Translations under genes and position numbers: made by a program
Notes under the pieces: model-generated
Databases searched by the model: none
What the model was told of the DNA's origin: nothing
Seen by the model: only the letters and a program-made list of their open reading frames with translations
Assembly (NCBI GenBank): GCA_947502885.1
Contig: CANNBP010000015.1
Span: 1-64,000, forward strand
Direction of reading: 5' to 3'
DNA from: an uncultured Aquimarina sp.
GTDB lineage: Bacteria; Bacteroidota; Bacteroidia; Flavobacteriales; Flavobacteriaceae
DNA: 64,000 bases
Part shown: positions 54,790 through 63,352 of the stretch, one piece after another
Layout of the letters: every line of letters begins with the position of its first letter
How positions within the stretch are numbered: position 1 is the stretch's first letter

Positions 54790-55506
54790 TTATAACGTCT
54801 TCCATTTTAGATAGATCTGCTTAAAATGCTGAGTTTTCTTCCAAGAAAGCTTATTTTCCTTAACAAAATTTTCTACTTCGCTCTTTTTATCCGAAAACAA
54901 CCCTAAAATGCTCTTTTTGTTTAATTTAAACTTTTCTATATTTTCACCCCTTTTAATATAGTAATAGTATTTAATAATATACTGATCTCCATTAGGTTTC
55001 GTCATTTGCGGATCCGGATCATTGTACCTAACATCTGAAACAATAGCTTTATAAATGGTATAATTATCGTCTTCAACAAGAATTTCACAAATTCTTTCTT
55101 CTTTAAATAAGTCAACATACATACGCTTGAATTTCCTATCATCAATCAATGCATAACCAATAGCCTTTAGACCAAAAGCGAACACAGAATCTTTAGCAAC
55201 CTCTGACTCAAATCTAGCCAACTTTAAATTAACATTAATATTATGAATTCTATACTCTTTCTTTGCTACATTAGAATACACAATTCCGTTATTTGAAAAG
55301 TCTTTAAACAAATAATATGAACCAAAAATTTTACGAGGAGGGTTTACTATATAAGTTCCCCCACCAACTTGCAGATTATTTCCTTTACCCATTAACTCTA
55401 AAGAATTCATTATTTGGGTACCTTCATTACTTACCCCAGTAACTTGTTGAGCAAAAGACATCTGCACCAGCCCTAATGTCAAGAGTCCTAATTTAATTAA
55501 TTTCAT
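54790..55506 (-). CDS. Unrecognised secreted protein
   Basis: 238 residues. The signal peptide MKLIKLGLLTLGLVQMSFAQ ends at a typical cleavage site. The mature part is rich in Lys, Tyr and Asp, with VGGGTYIVNPPRKIFGSYYL, ICEILVEDDNYTIYKAIVSD and a lysine-rich tail (VENFVKENKLSWKKTQHFKQ). There are no further membrane segments and no Cys-based lipobox. I do not recognise a family. It is inserted between rplQ and carA with terminators on both sides, so it is independently transcribed. Confidence 0.8.
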   Translation of the reverse strand: MKLIKLGLLTLGLVQMSFAQQVTGVSNEGTQIMNSLELMGKGNNLQVGGGTYIVNPPRKIFGSYYLFKDFSNNGIVYSNVAKKEYRIHNINVNLKLARFESEVAKDSVFAFGLKAIGYALIDDRKFKRMYVDLFKEERICEILVEDDNYTIYKAIVSDVRYNDPDPQMTKPNGDQYIIKYYYYIKRGENIEKFKLNKKSILGLFSDKKSEVENFVKENKLSWKKTQHFKQIYLKWKTL

Positions 55507-55554
55507 ATGTATAGTTTTAGTTATTTATTCCTAACACACCACAAAAAAGATACC

Positions 55555-55592
55555 AAAAAAAAAGGGATAAACAATTAATTGTTTATCCCTTT
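55555..55592 (-). terminator. Terminator of the ribosomal protein operon
   Basis: AAAGGGATAAACAATT (55561-55576) is followed directly by its perfect complement AATTGTTTATCCCTTT (55577-55592), and on the minus strand a T-run follows. It is 24 nt past the rplQ stop and closes the long spc/alpha block. Confidence 0.92.
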
Positions 55593-55616
55593 TTTATATT
55601 GACTAATTAGAGTCAT

Positions 55617-56117
55617 TTATTCTTCTTCAGTAGTTGTTTTTTCAGTCGTAGGTGCTGCAACTGGTGCTGCATCAGACTTTTTACTTCTACCACGTCTCGT
55701 TGATTTCTTTTTAGCAGGCTTACCAGCATTATAAAGTTCATTATAATCAACCAACTCTATCATTGCCATATCTGCATTATCCCCTAAACGATTACCAAGT
55801 TTAATAATTCTTGTATAACCTCCAGGTCTTTCACCAATTTTAGAAGAAACATCTCCAAATAATTCTGCAACCGCATACTTATTTCTAAGACGACTAAACA
55901 CTATACGTCTATTATGTGTAGATTCAGCTGTCGTCTTATTATTTTCAGCTTTAGCTTTTGTTACTAATGGCTCTACAAATTGCTTAAGCGCCTTTGCTTT
56001 AGCAACAGTTGTATTTATTCTTTTATGCTCAATCAATGAGCAAGCCATGTTCGCAAGCATTGCCTTACGATGTGCTGTCTTTCTTCCTAAATGGTTTACT
56101 TTTTTTCCGTGTCTCAT
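55617..56117 (-). CDS. rplQ: 50S ribosomal protein L17
   Basis: 166 aa. The conserved core is residues 1-120 (MRHGKKVNHLGRKTAHRKAM, LLTHKR-like SLIEHKRINTTVAKAKALK, GGYTRIIKLGNRLGDNADMA). A Lys/Arg-, Ala- and Thr-rich tail (about 128-166; KPAKKKSTRRGRSKK, ending TTTEEE) is an extension common in Bacteroidota and probably disordered. Last gene of the ribosomal block, just after rpoA. Confidence 0.97.
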   Translation of the reverse strand: MRHGKKVNHLGRKTAHRKAMLANMACSLIEHKRINTTVAKAKALKQFVEPLVTKAKAENNKTTAESTHNRRIVFSRLRNKYAVAELFGDVSSKIGERPGGYTRIIKLGNRLGDNADMAMIELVDYNELYNAGKPAKKKSTRRGRSKKSDAAPVAAPTTEKTTTEEE

Positions 56118-56183
56118 GACATTTTAATTTTAATCATCATCTTGCTCAATCCACCTCTTGTAGAGAGCAAAATATGATGGTTA

Positions 56184-57176
56184 TTAATCTTTATCTAATT
56201 TGTACTTAGAAAGATCCATTCCAAAGTTAAGACCTTTAACATTCACAAGTTCTTCAAGTTCTGTTAAAGATTTCTTACCAAAGTTACGGAACTTCATTAA
56301 GTCATTTTTATTGTATGATACAAGATCTCCTAATGTATCAACTTCTGCCGCTTTTAAACAGTTAAGTGCACGTACCGATAGGTCCATATCAATTAACTTC
56401 GTTTTTAACAACTGTCTCATATGAAGTGATTCTTCATCATAAGTTTCAGTTTGTGCGATCTCATCAGCTTCTAGAGTAATACGCTCATCAGAGAATAACA
56501 TGAAGTGATGAATTAATATTTTAGCAGCCTCGGTTAGTGCATCTTTTGGATGAATCGAACCATCTGTTGCTATTTCGAAAACCAATTTTTCATAATCCGT
56601 CTTCTGCTCTACACGATAGTTTTCGATGCTATATTTAACATTTACTATTGGTGTGTAGATAGAATCTGTAAAAATGGTTCCTATAGGAGCGTTAGTTTTT
56701 TTATTTTCTTCAGCAGGAACATAACCTCTACCTTTTTCGATGGTAATCTCTAGGTTAAGCGCTACTTTTTTATCCATGTTACAAATTACAAGATCTGGGT
56801 TTAACACCTGAAATCCAGATATAAATTTCTGAAAATCTCCAGCTGTTAATTGCTCTTGACCCGAAATAGAAATAGTCACAGATTCATTATCAATATCTTC
56901 GATTTGACGCTTAAAACGCACCTGCTTCAGATTTAAGATAATTTCTGTAACATCTTCTACAACTCCTGAAATCGTAGAGAATTCATGATCCACTCCTTCT
57001 ATTCTAAGTGAAGTGATAGCGAATCCTTCTAAAGAAGATAGCAAAACTCTTCGTAAAGCATTACCAACTGTTAATCCATACCCTGGTTCTAATGGTCTAA
57101 ATTCAAATTTACCATCGAACTCAGTAGAGTCGATCATGATAACTTTATCGGGCTTCTGAAAATTTAATATTGCCAT
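56184..57176 (-). CDS. rpoA: RNA polymerase alpha subunit
   Basis: 330 aa. The N-terminal dimerisation domain includes FEFRPLEPGYGLTVGNALRR, VLLSSLEGFAITSLRIEGV and HEFSTISGVVEDVTEIILNL. After a linker comes the C-terminal DNA- and activator-binding domain (about 250-320) with LSVRALNCLKAAEVDTLGDL and FGKKSLTELEELV. Assembles core polymerase. It lies between rpsD and rplQ, the usual place. Confidence 0.99.
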   Translation of the reverse strand: MAILNFQKPDKVIMIDSTEFDGKFEFRPLEPGYGLTVGNALRRVLLSSLEGFAITSLRIEGVDHEFSTISGVVEDVTEIILNLKQVRFKRQIEDIDNESVTISISGQEQLTAGDFQKFISGFQVLNPDLVICNMDKKVALNLEITIEKGRGYVPAEENKKTNAPIGTIFTDSIYTPIVNVKYSIENYRVEQKTDYEKLVFEIATDGSIHPKDALTEAAKILIHHFMLFSDERITLEADEIAQTETYDEESLHMRQLLKTKLIDMDLSVRALNCLKAAEVDTLGDLVSYNKNDLMKFRNFGKKSLTELEELVNVKGLNFGMDLSKYKLDKD

Positions 57177-57199
57177 GTTATTGTTTCTTCTTAGAGTTA

Positions 57200-57805
57200 T
57201 TACTTAGAGTATAATTCGACAATGAATTGTTCATTTATATTTTCTGGGATTTGTATTCTGGCTGGTACCGAAACAAACGACCCTTGTTTAGTATCATTGT
57301 TAAAAGTTATCCATTCGTACACTTTACTATTATTAGCAAGTGAACTTTGAATTACTTCTAAAGATTTAGATTTTTCTCTTACTCCTACAACATCTCCTGC
57401 CTTTAATTGGTAAGATGGGATATTTACAAGTTCTCCATTAACCGTAATGTGTCTATGAGAAACTAATTGTCTAGCTCCTCTACGAGAATTAGATAATCCC
57501 ATTCTAAATACTACATTATCTAAACGAGACTCACAAAGTTGTAATAATACCTCACCAGTAATCCCTTGTGCACGTGTCGCTTTTTCGAACATATTTCTAA
57601 ACTGACGCTCTAAAACACCGTAAGTATATTTTGCTTTTTGCTTTTCCATTAACTGGATAGCGTACTCACTTTTCTTACCTCTACGTCTGTTGTTTCCGTG
57701 CTGCCCTGGAGGGTAATTTCTTTTTTCAAAAGACTTATCGTCTCCGAAGATCGCTTCACCAAATTTACGAGCGATTTTAGTTTTTGGACCAGTATATCTT
57801 GCCAT
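57200..57805 (-). CDS. rpsD: 30S ribosomal protein S4
   Basis: 201 aa. MARYTGPKTKIARKFGEAIF starts the protein, and the S4 RNA-binding domain (about 90-155) contains CESRLDNVVFRMGLSNSR and RQLVSHRHITVNG. There is no zinc-binding Cys cluster at the N-terminus (C-minus form). A primary 16S rRNA binder; in enterobacteria it represses the alpha operon. A 124-bp gap with a hairpin separates it from rpsK. Confidence 0.98.
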   Translation of the reverse strand: MARYTGPKTKIARKFGEAIFGDDKSFEKRNYPPGQHGNNRRRGKKSEYAIQLMEKQKAKYTYGVLERQFRNMFEKATRAQGITGEVLLQLCESRLDNVVFRMGLSNSRRGARQLVSHRHITVNGELVNIPSYQLKAGDVVGVREKSKSLEVIQSSLANNSKVYEWITFNNDTKQGSFVSVPARIQIPENINEQFIVELYSK

Positions 57806-57900
57806 TTTTAATTATTTAGTTATAAGGGTAGTTATGAATTAAGGTCTCTGTCCTTCGATAACCAATACTCCCTTTAGATTTACTTATTATTATAAAACAA

Positions 57901-57927
57901 ATACTCCGAAACATTGTTCGGAATACT
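57901..57927 (-). other. Hairpin between rpsK and rpsD
   Basis: CCGAA (57906-57910) pairs with TTCGG (57917-57921) across a 6-nt loop, and flanking bases extend the stem with one mismatch. It lies directly after the rpsK stop, in the largest gap of the alpha block (124 bp). It could set expression of rpsD-rpoA-rplQ against the upstream genes. Confidence 0.4.
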
Positions 57928-57929
57928 TA

Positions 57930-58313
57930 TTATACTCTACGTCTTTTAGGAGGTCTACATCCATTATGTGGCATTGGAGTTACATCGATAATCTCTGAAA
58001 CTTCTATACCAGAATTGTGAATAGATCTTATTGCAGATTCTCTTCCGTTACCAGGGCCTTTAACATAGACTTTTACTTTCTTAAGTCCTGCTTCGATAGC
58101 TACTTTTGCAGCATCTTCTGCAGCCAATTGCGCAGCATATGGGGTGTTCTTTTTAGATCCTCTAAAACCCATTTTACCAGCTGACGACCAAGAGATAACG
58201 TCTCCCTTTTTGTTAGTTAACGAAATAATAATGTTGTTAAAAGAAGCTGTTACATGAGCTTCTCCTATCGACTCAACGATTACTTTACGTTTCTTTGAAG
58301 TTGACTTTGCCAT
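57930..58313 (-). CDS. rpsK: 30S ribosomal protein S11
   Basis: 127 aa. KRKVIVESIGEAHVTASFNN, GKMGFRGSKKNTPYAAQLAA, VYVKGPGNGRESAIRSIHNS and the C-terminal DVTPMPHNGCRPPKRRRV are the conserved family blocks. It forms part of the platform of the small subunit. Eight bp separate it from the rpsM stop. Confidence 0.99.
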   Translation of the reverse strand: MAKSTSKKRKVIVESIGEAHVTASFNNIIISLTNKKGDVISWSSAGKMGFRGSKKNTPYAAQLAAEDAAKVAIEAGLKKVKVYVKGPGNGRESAIRSIHNSGIEVSEIIDVTPMPHNGCRPPKRRRV

Positions 58314-58321
58314 ACTACTTA

Positions 58322-58696
58322 TTATTTAGTTGCTTTTTTCTTGTTTGCAACTGTTTTTCTTCTTCCTTTACGTGTTCTAGAATTGTTCTTAGTACGCTGA
58401 CCTCTTAAAGGCAATCCAGCTCTATGACGTATCCCTCTATAACATCCTATATCCATAAGACGTTTGATACTCAACTGTACTTCAGAACGTAATTCTCCTT
58501 CTATGGTATAGGCTCCAACAGCTTCACGAATACTACCAATTTGGTCATCATTCCAATCTGAAACTTTAATATTCTCATCTACTTTGGCAGTTGCTAAAAT
58601 TTCTTTTGCTCTACTACTACCAATACCGAAGATATAGGTTAATGCTATAACTCCTCGCTTTTGTTTAGGTATATCTACCCCTGCAATTCTTGCCAT
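58322..58696 (-). CDS. rpsM: 30S ribosomal protein S13
   Basis: 124 aa. MARIAGVDIPKQKRGVIALT, YIFGIGSSRAKEIL, and GCYRGIRHRAGLPLRGQRTK followed by NNSRTRKGRRKTVANKKK identify it. It contacts 16S rRNA in the head and the large subunit. Its ATG is 2 nt after the rpmJ stop. Confidence 0.99.
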   Translation of the reverse strand: MARIAGVDIPKQKRGVIALTYIFGIGSSRAKEILATAKVDENIKVSDWNDDQIGSIREAVGAYTIEGELRSEVQLSIKRLMDIGCYRGIRHRAGLPLRGQRTKNNSRTRKGRRKTVANKKKATK

Positions 58697-58698
58697 AA

Positions 58699-58815
58699 TT
58701 ACCCTTGTCTTTGTTTAAATCTAGGATTCTTTTTATTAATTACGTAAAGTCGGCCTTTTCTACGCACAATTTTGCACTCGGCACTTCTCTTTTTTATTGA
58801 TGCTCTAACTTTCAT
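58699..58815 (-). CDS. rpmJ: 50S ribosomal protein L36, zinc-free form
   Basis: A 38-residue protein found by direct translation between infA and rpsM. It begins MKVRASIKKRSAECK and ends YVINKKNPRFKQRQG, the L36 pattern. Only one Cys (residue 14) remains; the other zinc ligands of classic L36 (CxxC...C...H) are absent, so this is the C-minus type, usual in Flavobacteriaceae. The start ATG is at 58813-58815, and the stop lies 2 nt before rpsM. Confidence 0.95.
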   Translation of the reverse strand: MKVRASIKKRSAECKIVRRKGRLYVINKKNPRFKQRQG

Positions 58816-58934
58816 CTCTTTGTTTTTAATTTCCAAAATTCACAAAATGTGACCTTAGGAATGAATCAGTAACAAGATTTTCGGCCTGCAAAAGTACACA
58901 AAAAATCTTTATTTACTAATATATTAATACATTA

Positions 58935-59150
58935 TTAATATCTATATGTTATACGAGCCTTTGATAAATCATAAGGACTCATTTCTAACTTGACCTTATC
59001 TCCTGGTAATAATTTAATATAATGCATACGCATTTTACCTGAGATATGAGCTGTTACTACGTGACCGTTTTCTAACTCAACACGAAACATTGCATTAGAC
59101 AATGCTTCGATTATACTTCCATCTTGCTCTATTGCTGGTTGTTTTGCCAT
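58935..59150 (-). CDS. infA: Translation initiation factor IF-1
   Basis: 71 aa, an S1-like OB fold: IEQDGSIIEALSNAMFRVEL, ENGHVVTAHISGKMRMHYIK and LLPGDKVKLEMSPYDLSKAR are the standard blocks. It blocks the ribosomal A site during initiation. Its ATG overlaps the secY stop by one base (TAATG). A 119-bp gap to rpmJ follows, with no clear terminator. Confidence 0.99.
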   Translation of the reverse strand: MAKQPAIEQDGSIIEALSNAMFRVELENGHVVTAHISGKMRMHYIKLLPGDKVKLEMSPYDLSKARITYRY

Positions 59151-60487
59151 TATGCTACTGCTTTACGATTTTTACCAGTTTTCATTAATCCATCATAATG
59201 TCTATTTAACAAATACGAATTAACTTGTTGCATTGTATCAATAGCAACCCCAACCATAATTAGTAAAGAAGTACCTCCAAAAAATAGCGCCCATCCTTGT
59301 TGCACATTCAACAACTTTACTGCTATAGCAGGAAATATTGCTATCAGAGCTAAGAATATAGACCCCGGTAAGGTGATTTGCGACATAATTCTATCAAGAT
59401 ATTCAGATGTCTCACTTCCTGGTCTAATTCCAGGAATAAAACCTCCGCTACGCTTTAAATCATCAGCCATCTTATTAGTTGGTACTGTAATCGCAGTATA
59501 GAAATATGTAAAGACAATTATTAATAATGCAAATAACACATTATACCATAACCCAAAAATATCACTAAATGCAGCCGCTATACCTTGCGAAGTTTCTGAA
59601 TTTGATAATCCAGCAACTGCCGCAGGAACAAACATTATTGCCTGTGCAAATATTATTGGCATTACACCAGAAGCATTTAACTTTAATGGAATATACTGAC
59701 GAGATCCAAATACATTTTTCTCATACCCTCCACTAGCCGTTCTTCTTGCATATTGAACAGGAATTTGACGTACAGCCATCACCAATAATACAGATGCTAA
59801 AATAATAACAAACCATATCACCAGCTCGATTAACACCATAATCATTCCTCCACCATCGCCAGAAACTCTAGATGAGAAATTCTGAACAAATGATTGCGGT
59901 AACGTTGCTATAATACCAACCATAATTAATAGAGAAATACCATTACCAATACCTTTATCAGTAATTTTCTCTCCTAACCACATTGCAAAAACACAACCTG
60001 TTGATATTATGATCACAGATGACACAACAAAAACTGTTTGGTTAGGAATCACAAAAGCTTCAGCTGGTAAGGTTGCAAATAAATTATAAATATATCCTGG
60101 TCCCTGAACCAATGTAATAGCAATAGTTAACCAACGTGTTATTTGATTAATTTTCTTTCTACCGCTCTCACCTTCTTTTTGCAGTTTTTGTAGATAAGGA
60201 ATAGCAATTCCCATTAACTGCACTACAATTGATGCTGATATATACGGCATAATACCAAGGGCAAATACAGAAGCATTAGCAAACGCCCCTCCTGTAAATG
60301 CATTTAACAATCCCAAAATACCATCTTGAGCTTGCGTTCCTAAGTTTGCTAGTTCTGATGCATCTACTCCTGGAAGTACTATTTGCGCTCCGAAACGATA
60401 TACTAAAAGTAACCCTAGTGTAACTAAGATTCTATTTTTTAGTTCTTCGATTTTCCAAATATTCTTTATTGTGTCAATGAATTTCAT
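59150..60487 (-). CDS. secY: Preprotein translocase subunit SecY
   Basis: 445 aa, ten membrane helices, the channel of the Sec translocon. FGAQIVLPGVDASELAN, GIMPYISASIVVQLMGIAIP, LGEKITDKGIGNGISLLIMV and SGGFIPGIRPGSETSEYLDR are family landmarks. Exports the many signal-peptide and T9SS proteins in this window. It lies 10 bp after rplO and is coupled to infA by a one-base overlap. Confidence 0.99.
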   Translation of the reverse strand: MKFIDTIKNIWKIEELKNRILVTLGLLLVYRFGAQIVLPGVDASELANLGTQAQDGILGLLNAFTGGAFANASVFALGIMPYISASIVVQLMGIAIPYLQKLQKEGESGRKKINQITRWLTIAITLVQGPGYIYNLFATLPAEAFVIPNQTVFVVSSVIIISTGCVFAMWLGEKITDKGIGNGISLLIMVGIIATLPQSFVQNFSSRVSGDGGGMIMVLIELVIWFVIILASVLLVMAVRQIPVQYARRTASGGYEKNVFGSRQYIPLKLNASGVMPIIFAQAIMFVPAAVAGLSNSETSQGIAAAFSDIFGLWYNVLFALLIIVFTYFYTAITVPTNKMADDLKRSGGFIPGIRPGSETSEYLDRIMSQITLPGSIFLALIAIFPAIAVKLLNVQQGWALFFGGTSLLIMVGVAIDTMQQVNSYLLNRHYDGLMKTGKNRKAVA

Positions 60488-60497
60488 GAATTGTATA

Positions 60498-60950
60498 TTA
60501 TAAGGTTACTGCTTCACCACCAGCTGCTTCAATAGCAGCCTTTGCTGTGGCTGTGAATTTATGAGCTGAAACTTTTAACTTTGCTTTCAATTCACCTCTC
60601 CCCAGTATCTTAACCAAATCATTCTTTCCAGCAAGACGTGTTGACAATAACACATCCAGATTAACAGTATCAGTTATTTTTCCATCATCTACTAATTTCT
60701 GTAGTGTATCCAAATTAACTCCTTGATACTCTTTTCTGTTAATGTTCTTGAATCCAAATTTTGGCACACGTCTTTGAAGAGGCATTTGCCCTCCTTCAAA
60801 ACCGATTTTCTTAGAATACCCAGAACGTGATTTTGCTCCTTTATGACCACGAGTAGCAGTTCCTCCTTTACCAGAACCTTGTCCACGACCTACTCGCTTA
60901 CTATTATTTTTTACCGAACCTGCAGCAGGTTTTAAGTTACTTAAATCCAT
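60498..60950 (-). CDS. rplO: 50S ribosomal protein L15
   Basis: 150 aa. MDLSNLKPAAGSVKNNSKRV, GRGQGSGKGGTATRGHKGAK, SRSGYSKKIGFEGGQMPLQR and the C-terminal HKFTATAKAAIEAAGGEAV are typical. Late-assembly large-subunit protein. Nine bp separate it from rpmD. Confidence 0.98.
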   Translation of the reverse strand: MDLSNLKPAAGSVKNNSKRVGRGQGSGKGGTATRGHKGAKSRSGYSKKIGFEGGQMPLQRRVPKFGFKNINRKEYQGVNLDTLQKLVDDGKITDTVNLDVLLSTRLAGKNDLVKILGRGELKAKLKVSAHKFTATAKAAIEAAGGEAVTL

Positions 60951-60959
60951 GTGCTTTTA

Positions 60960-61139
60960 TTATTTTGTTTCTACCGAAACTAAATGTTTAACTTTATTTA
61001 CCATCCCAAGGATATTAGGAGTATCATCATGCTCCACAACCTGGCCGATCTTTTTAAGACCTAGAGCCTCTAAGGTTCTCTTTTGTCTCTGAGTACGGTT
61101 AATCGCACTCTTTACTTTAGTAATTTTAATCTTTGCCAT
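60960..61139 (-). CDS. rpmD: 50S ribosomal protein L30
   Basis: A 59-residue protein found by direct translation between rpsE and rplO. MAKIKITKVKSAINRTQRQK, RTLEALGLKKIGQVVEHDD and TPNILGMVNKVKHLVSV match L30 along its whole length. The ATG is at 61137-61139 and the TAA at 60960-60962. It stands 10 bp from rpsE. Confidence 0.97.
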   Translation of the reverse strand: MAKIKITKVKSAINRTQRQKRTLEALGLKKIGQVVEHDDTPNILGMVNKVKHLVSVETK

Positions 61140-61149
61140 CGTTCCTGAT

Positions 61150-61674
61150 TTATCCTTTAAACACTTTCTCTAGTGAAACACCTCTTTGAGCTGCTACTTG
61201 TTGCGCACTACGCATTTGTAACAAAGCATCGAAAGTTGCTTTCACCACATTATGTGGGTTAGACGATCCTTGGTTTTTTGAAAGTACATCATGCACCCCT
61301 ACAGATTCTAATACTGCACGTATAGCACCACCAGCAATAACTCCGGTACCAGTCGCAGCTGGCATCAACAATACTCTTGCTCCACCATACTTACCTTTTT
61401 GTTCATGAGGTAATGTACCTTTTTGTAGAGGGATACGAACTAAATTCTTTTTTGCATCTTCCACTGCCTTAGCGATAGCTTCTGCCACCTCTTTAGACTT
61501 ACCCAAACCATGACCAACAACACCGTTTTCATCACCTACAACAACGATCGCAGAGAATCCAAATGCTCTACCTCCTTTTGTAACTTTAGTTACACGTTGC
61601 ACGCCTACTAAACGATCTTTAAGTTCAAGTCCGCTTGGTTTTACTAATTCTGCGTTTTTATATTTCTGATACAT
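61150..61674 (-). CDS. rpsE: 30S ribosomal protein S5
   Basis: 174 aa. The double-stranded RNA-binding domain (LKDRLVGVQRVTKVTKGGRA, FGFSAIVVVGDENGVVGHGL, GKSKEVAEAIAKAVEDAKKN) and the C-terminal domain (GTGVIAGGAIRAVLESVGVH, DVLSKNQGSSNPHNVVKATF) are complete. It affects decoding fidelity. The residue positions linked to spectinomycin resistance look ordinary. Confidence 0.99.
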   Translation of the reverse strand: MYQKYKNAELVKPSGLELKDRLVGVQRVTKVTKGGRAFGFSAIVVVGDENGVVGHGLGKSKEVAEAIAKAVEDAKKNLVRIPLQKGTLPHEQKGKYGGARVLLMPAATGTGVIAGGAIRAVLESVGVHDVLSKNQGSSNPHNVVKATFDALLQMRSAQQVAAQRGVSLEKVFKG

Positions 61675-61680
61675 AATTTC

Positions 61681-62037
61681 TTAGAATTTTAGTCCTGCTT
61701 CTCTAGCACCCTCTGCTAATGATTTTACTCTTCCATGGTATAGATAACCTCCTCTATCGAAAGATATTGTCTCTATACCAGCTTTAACAGCTTTTTCAGC
61801 AAGTGCTTTACCCACCAAGTTTGCTTTTTCTATTTTATTTCCTGTTGCCGAAGCAATGTCTTTATCTCTTGAAGAAGCAGCACTGATAGTTTTACCAGTT
61901 ACATCATCTATGATTTGCGCATAGATTTCTTTATTACTTCTATAAACAGATAATCTAGGACGTTGTTCTGTTCCGCTTACATTACCACGGATACGCTTTC
62001 TTATCTTTAATCTTCTTAAATCTTTTGAGAATGCCAT
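61681..62037 (-). CDS. rplR: 50S ribosomal protein L18
   Basis: 118 aa. RLKIRKRIRGNVSGTEQRPR, LSVYRSNKEIYAQIIDD and the C-terminal FDRGGYLYHGRVKSLAEGAR are the family blocks. Binds 5S rRNA with L5. Six bp upstream of rpsE, 11 bp after rplF. Confidence 0.99.
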   Translation of the reverse strand: MAFSKDLRRLKIRKRIRGNVSGTEQRPRLSVYRSNKEIYAQIIDDVTGKTISAASSRDKDIASATGNKIEKANLVGKALAEKAVKAGIETISFDRGGYLYHGRVKSLAEGAREAGLKF

Positions 62038-62048
62038 AACGATAGTTA

Positions 62049-62591
62049 TTATGCAGATTTACCTGCTTTTCTTCTTAATTGTTCTCCTACGAATTTGATT
62101 CCTTTCCCTTTGTAAGGCTCTGGTTTACGGAAGCCTCTAATTTTAGCTGCTACCTGACCCACCAATTGCTTATCATGAGAAGTTAACTTAACGATAGGGT
62201 TTTTACCTTTTTCTGAAACAGTTTCAACTTTAACTTCTGGAGCTATGTCTAATACTATGTTATGAGAGAATCCTAAAGCCAAATCTAATTTTTGACCTTG
62301 ACTAGAAGCTCTATAACCTACACCAACCAATTCTAACTCTTTAGTAAATCCTGTTGAAACACCATTAATCATATTGTTAATCAAAGCTCTGTATAAACCA
62401 TGCTTTGCTTTATGATCTTTAGCTTCACTAGGTCTTTCTAGAACTACCTGACCTTCTTCTACTTTCACATCGATACTATCGATTTCTTGAGAAAGCTCTC
62501 CTAATTTTCCTTTAACAGTAACAACATTACCTGTCACTTCAACAGTGACACCAGACGGAATAGTTACTGGATTTTTTCCTATTCTTGACAT
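62049..62591 (-). CDS. rplF: 50S ribosomal protein L6
   Basis: 180 aa, two L6 domains. MSRIGKNPVTIPSGVTVEVT, ALINNMINGVSTGFTKELEL and the signature region RGFRKPEPYKGKGIKFVGEQ are present. Located near the elongation-factor binding site of the large subunit. 21 bp after rpsH. Confidence 0.99.
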   Translation of the reverse strand: MSRIGKNPVTIPSGVTVEVTGNVVTVKGKLGELSQEIDSIDVKVEEGQVVLERPSEAKDHKAKHGLYRALINNMINGVSTGFTKELELVGVGYRASSQGQKLDLALGFSHNIVLDIAPEVKVETVSEKGKNPIVKLTSHDKQLVGQVAAKIRGFRKPEPYKGKGIKFVGEQLRRKAGKSA

Positions 62592-62612
62592 TTCTTTTGT
62601 CCTTTTATACTG

Positions 62613-63011
62613 TTAATATACGTAACAAAGTACTTCTCCACCTACATTCTCTTGCTTAGCGCGTTTTCCGGTCATTACACCATGAGAAGTAGAAACTATC
62701 GCTACACCTAATCCATTAAGAATTCTAGGAATTTCGCTTGACCCAGCATACTTACGTAAACCTGGCTTACTAATTCTTTGTAATTCTTTAATAACTGGTT
62801 CTTTAGTTAATTTATCGTACTTAAGTGCGATTTTGATAGTACCTTGTGTTGTATTATCTTCAAATTTATAACTTAAAATATATCCTTGATCGAATAATAT
62901 TTTAGTGATTTCTTTTTTAACCTTTGATGCAGGTATCTCAACAACTCTATGTTGAGCACTATTTGCATTACGAATTCTGGTTAAATAATCTGCTATAGGA
63001 TCTGTATTCAT
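62613..63011 (-). CDS. rpsH: 30S ribosomal protein S8
   Basis: 132 aa. MNTDPIADYLTRIRNANSAQ, HRVVEIPASKVKKEITKIL, ISKPGLRKYAGSSEIPRILN and the C-terminal GVMTGKRAKQENVGGEVLCY identify it. A primary 16S rRNA binder, and the spc operon repressor in E. coli. The 69-bp gap to rpsN contains a GGTTTTGGTTTTCGGCC / GGCCGAACC-like inverted stretch (about 63027-63060) that might serve regulation. Confidence 0.99.
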   Translation of the reverse strand: MNTDPIADYLTRIRNANSAQHRVVEIPASKVKKEITKILFDQGYILSYKFEDNTTQGTIKIALKYDKLTKEPVIKELQRISKPGLRKYAGSSEIPRILNGLGVAIVSTSHGVMTGKRAKQENVGGEVLCYVY

Positions 63012-63080
63012 TGTATCTAATTTATGGTTTTGGTTTTCGGCCTTAACGGCCGAACCTTAAACCAATTAATTTCTTTATTA

Positions 63081-63350
63081 TTACCAACTAGCTTTTGTTA
63101 CCCCTGGAATTAATCCTTTGTTCGCCATTTCTCTGAATGTAACACGAGAAATCCCAAACTGACGCATATATCCTTTTGGTCTTCCTGTAAGTTTACAACG
63201 ATTATGCTTACGAATTGGTGAAGCGTTTTTTGGCAACTTCTGTAATGCTTCATAATCTCCAGCTTCTTTCAAAGCTTTACGTTTTTCAGCATATTTAGCT
63301 ACAGTTTTAGCTCTCTTCACCTCACGGGCTTTCATTGATTCTTTAGCCAT
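63081..63350 (-). CDS. rpsN: 30S ribosomal protein S14, long zinc-free form
   Basis: 89 aa. MAKESMKAREVKRAKTVAKY, KLPKNASPIRKHNRCKLTGR and PKGYMRQFGISRVTFREMAN, with the C-terminal GLIPGVTKASW, mark the long S14 type. Only one Cys is present, so it is the C-minus form without a zinc ribbon. Two bp separate it from rplE. Confidence 0.99.
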   Translation of the reverse strand: MAKESMKAREVKRAKTVAKYAEKRKALKEAGDYEALQKLPKNASPIRKHNRCKLTGRPKGYMRQFGISRVTFREMANKGLIPGVTKASW

Positions 63351-63352
63351 AA

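Noticed and set aside
58699..58815. Loss of zinc ligands in L36 as a damaged gene
   Set aside because: The zinc-free form is the normal one in Flavobacteriaceae, and length and ends are intact.
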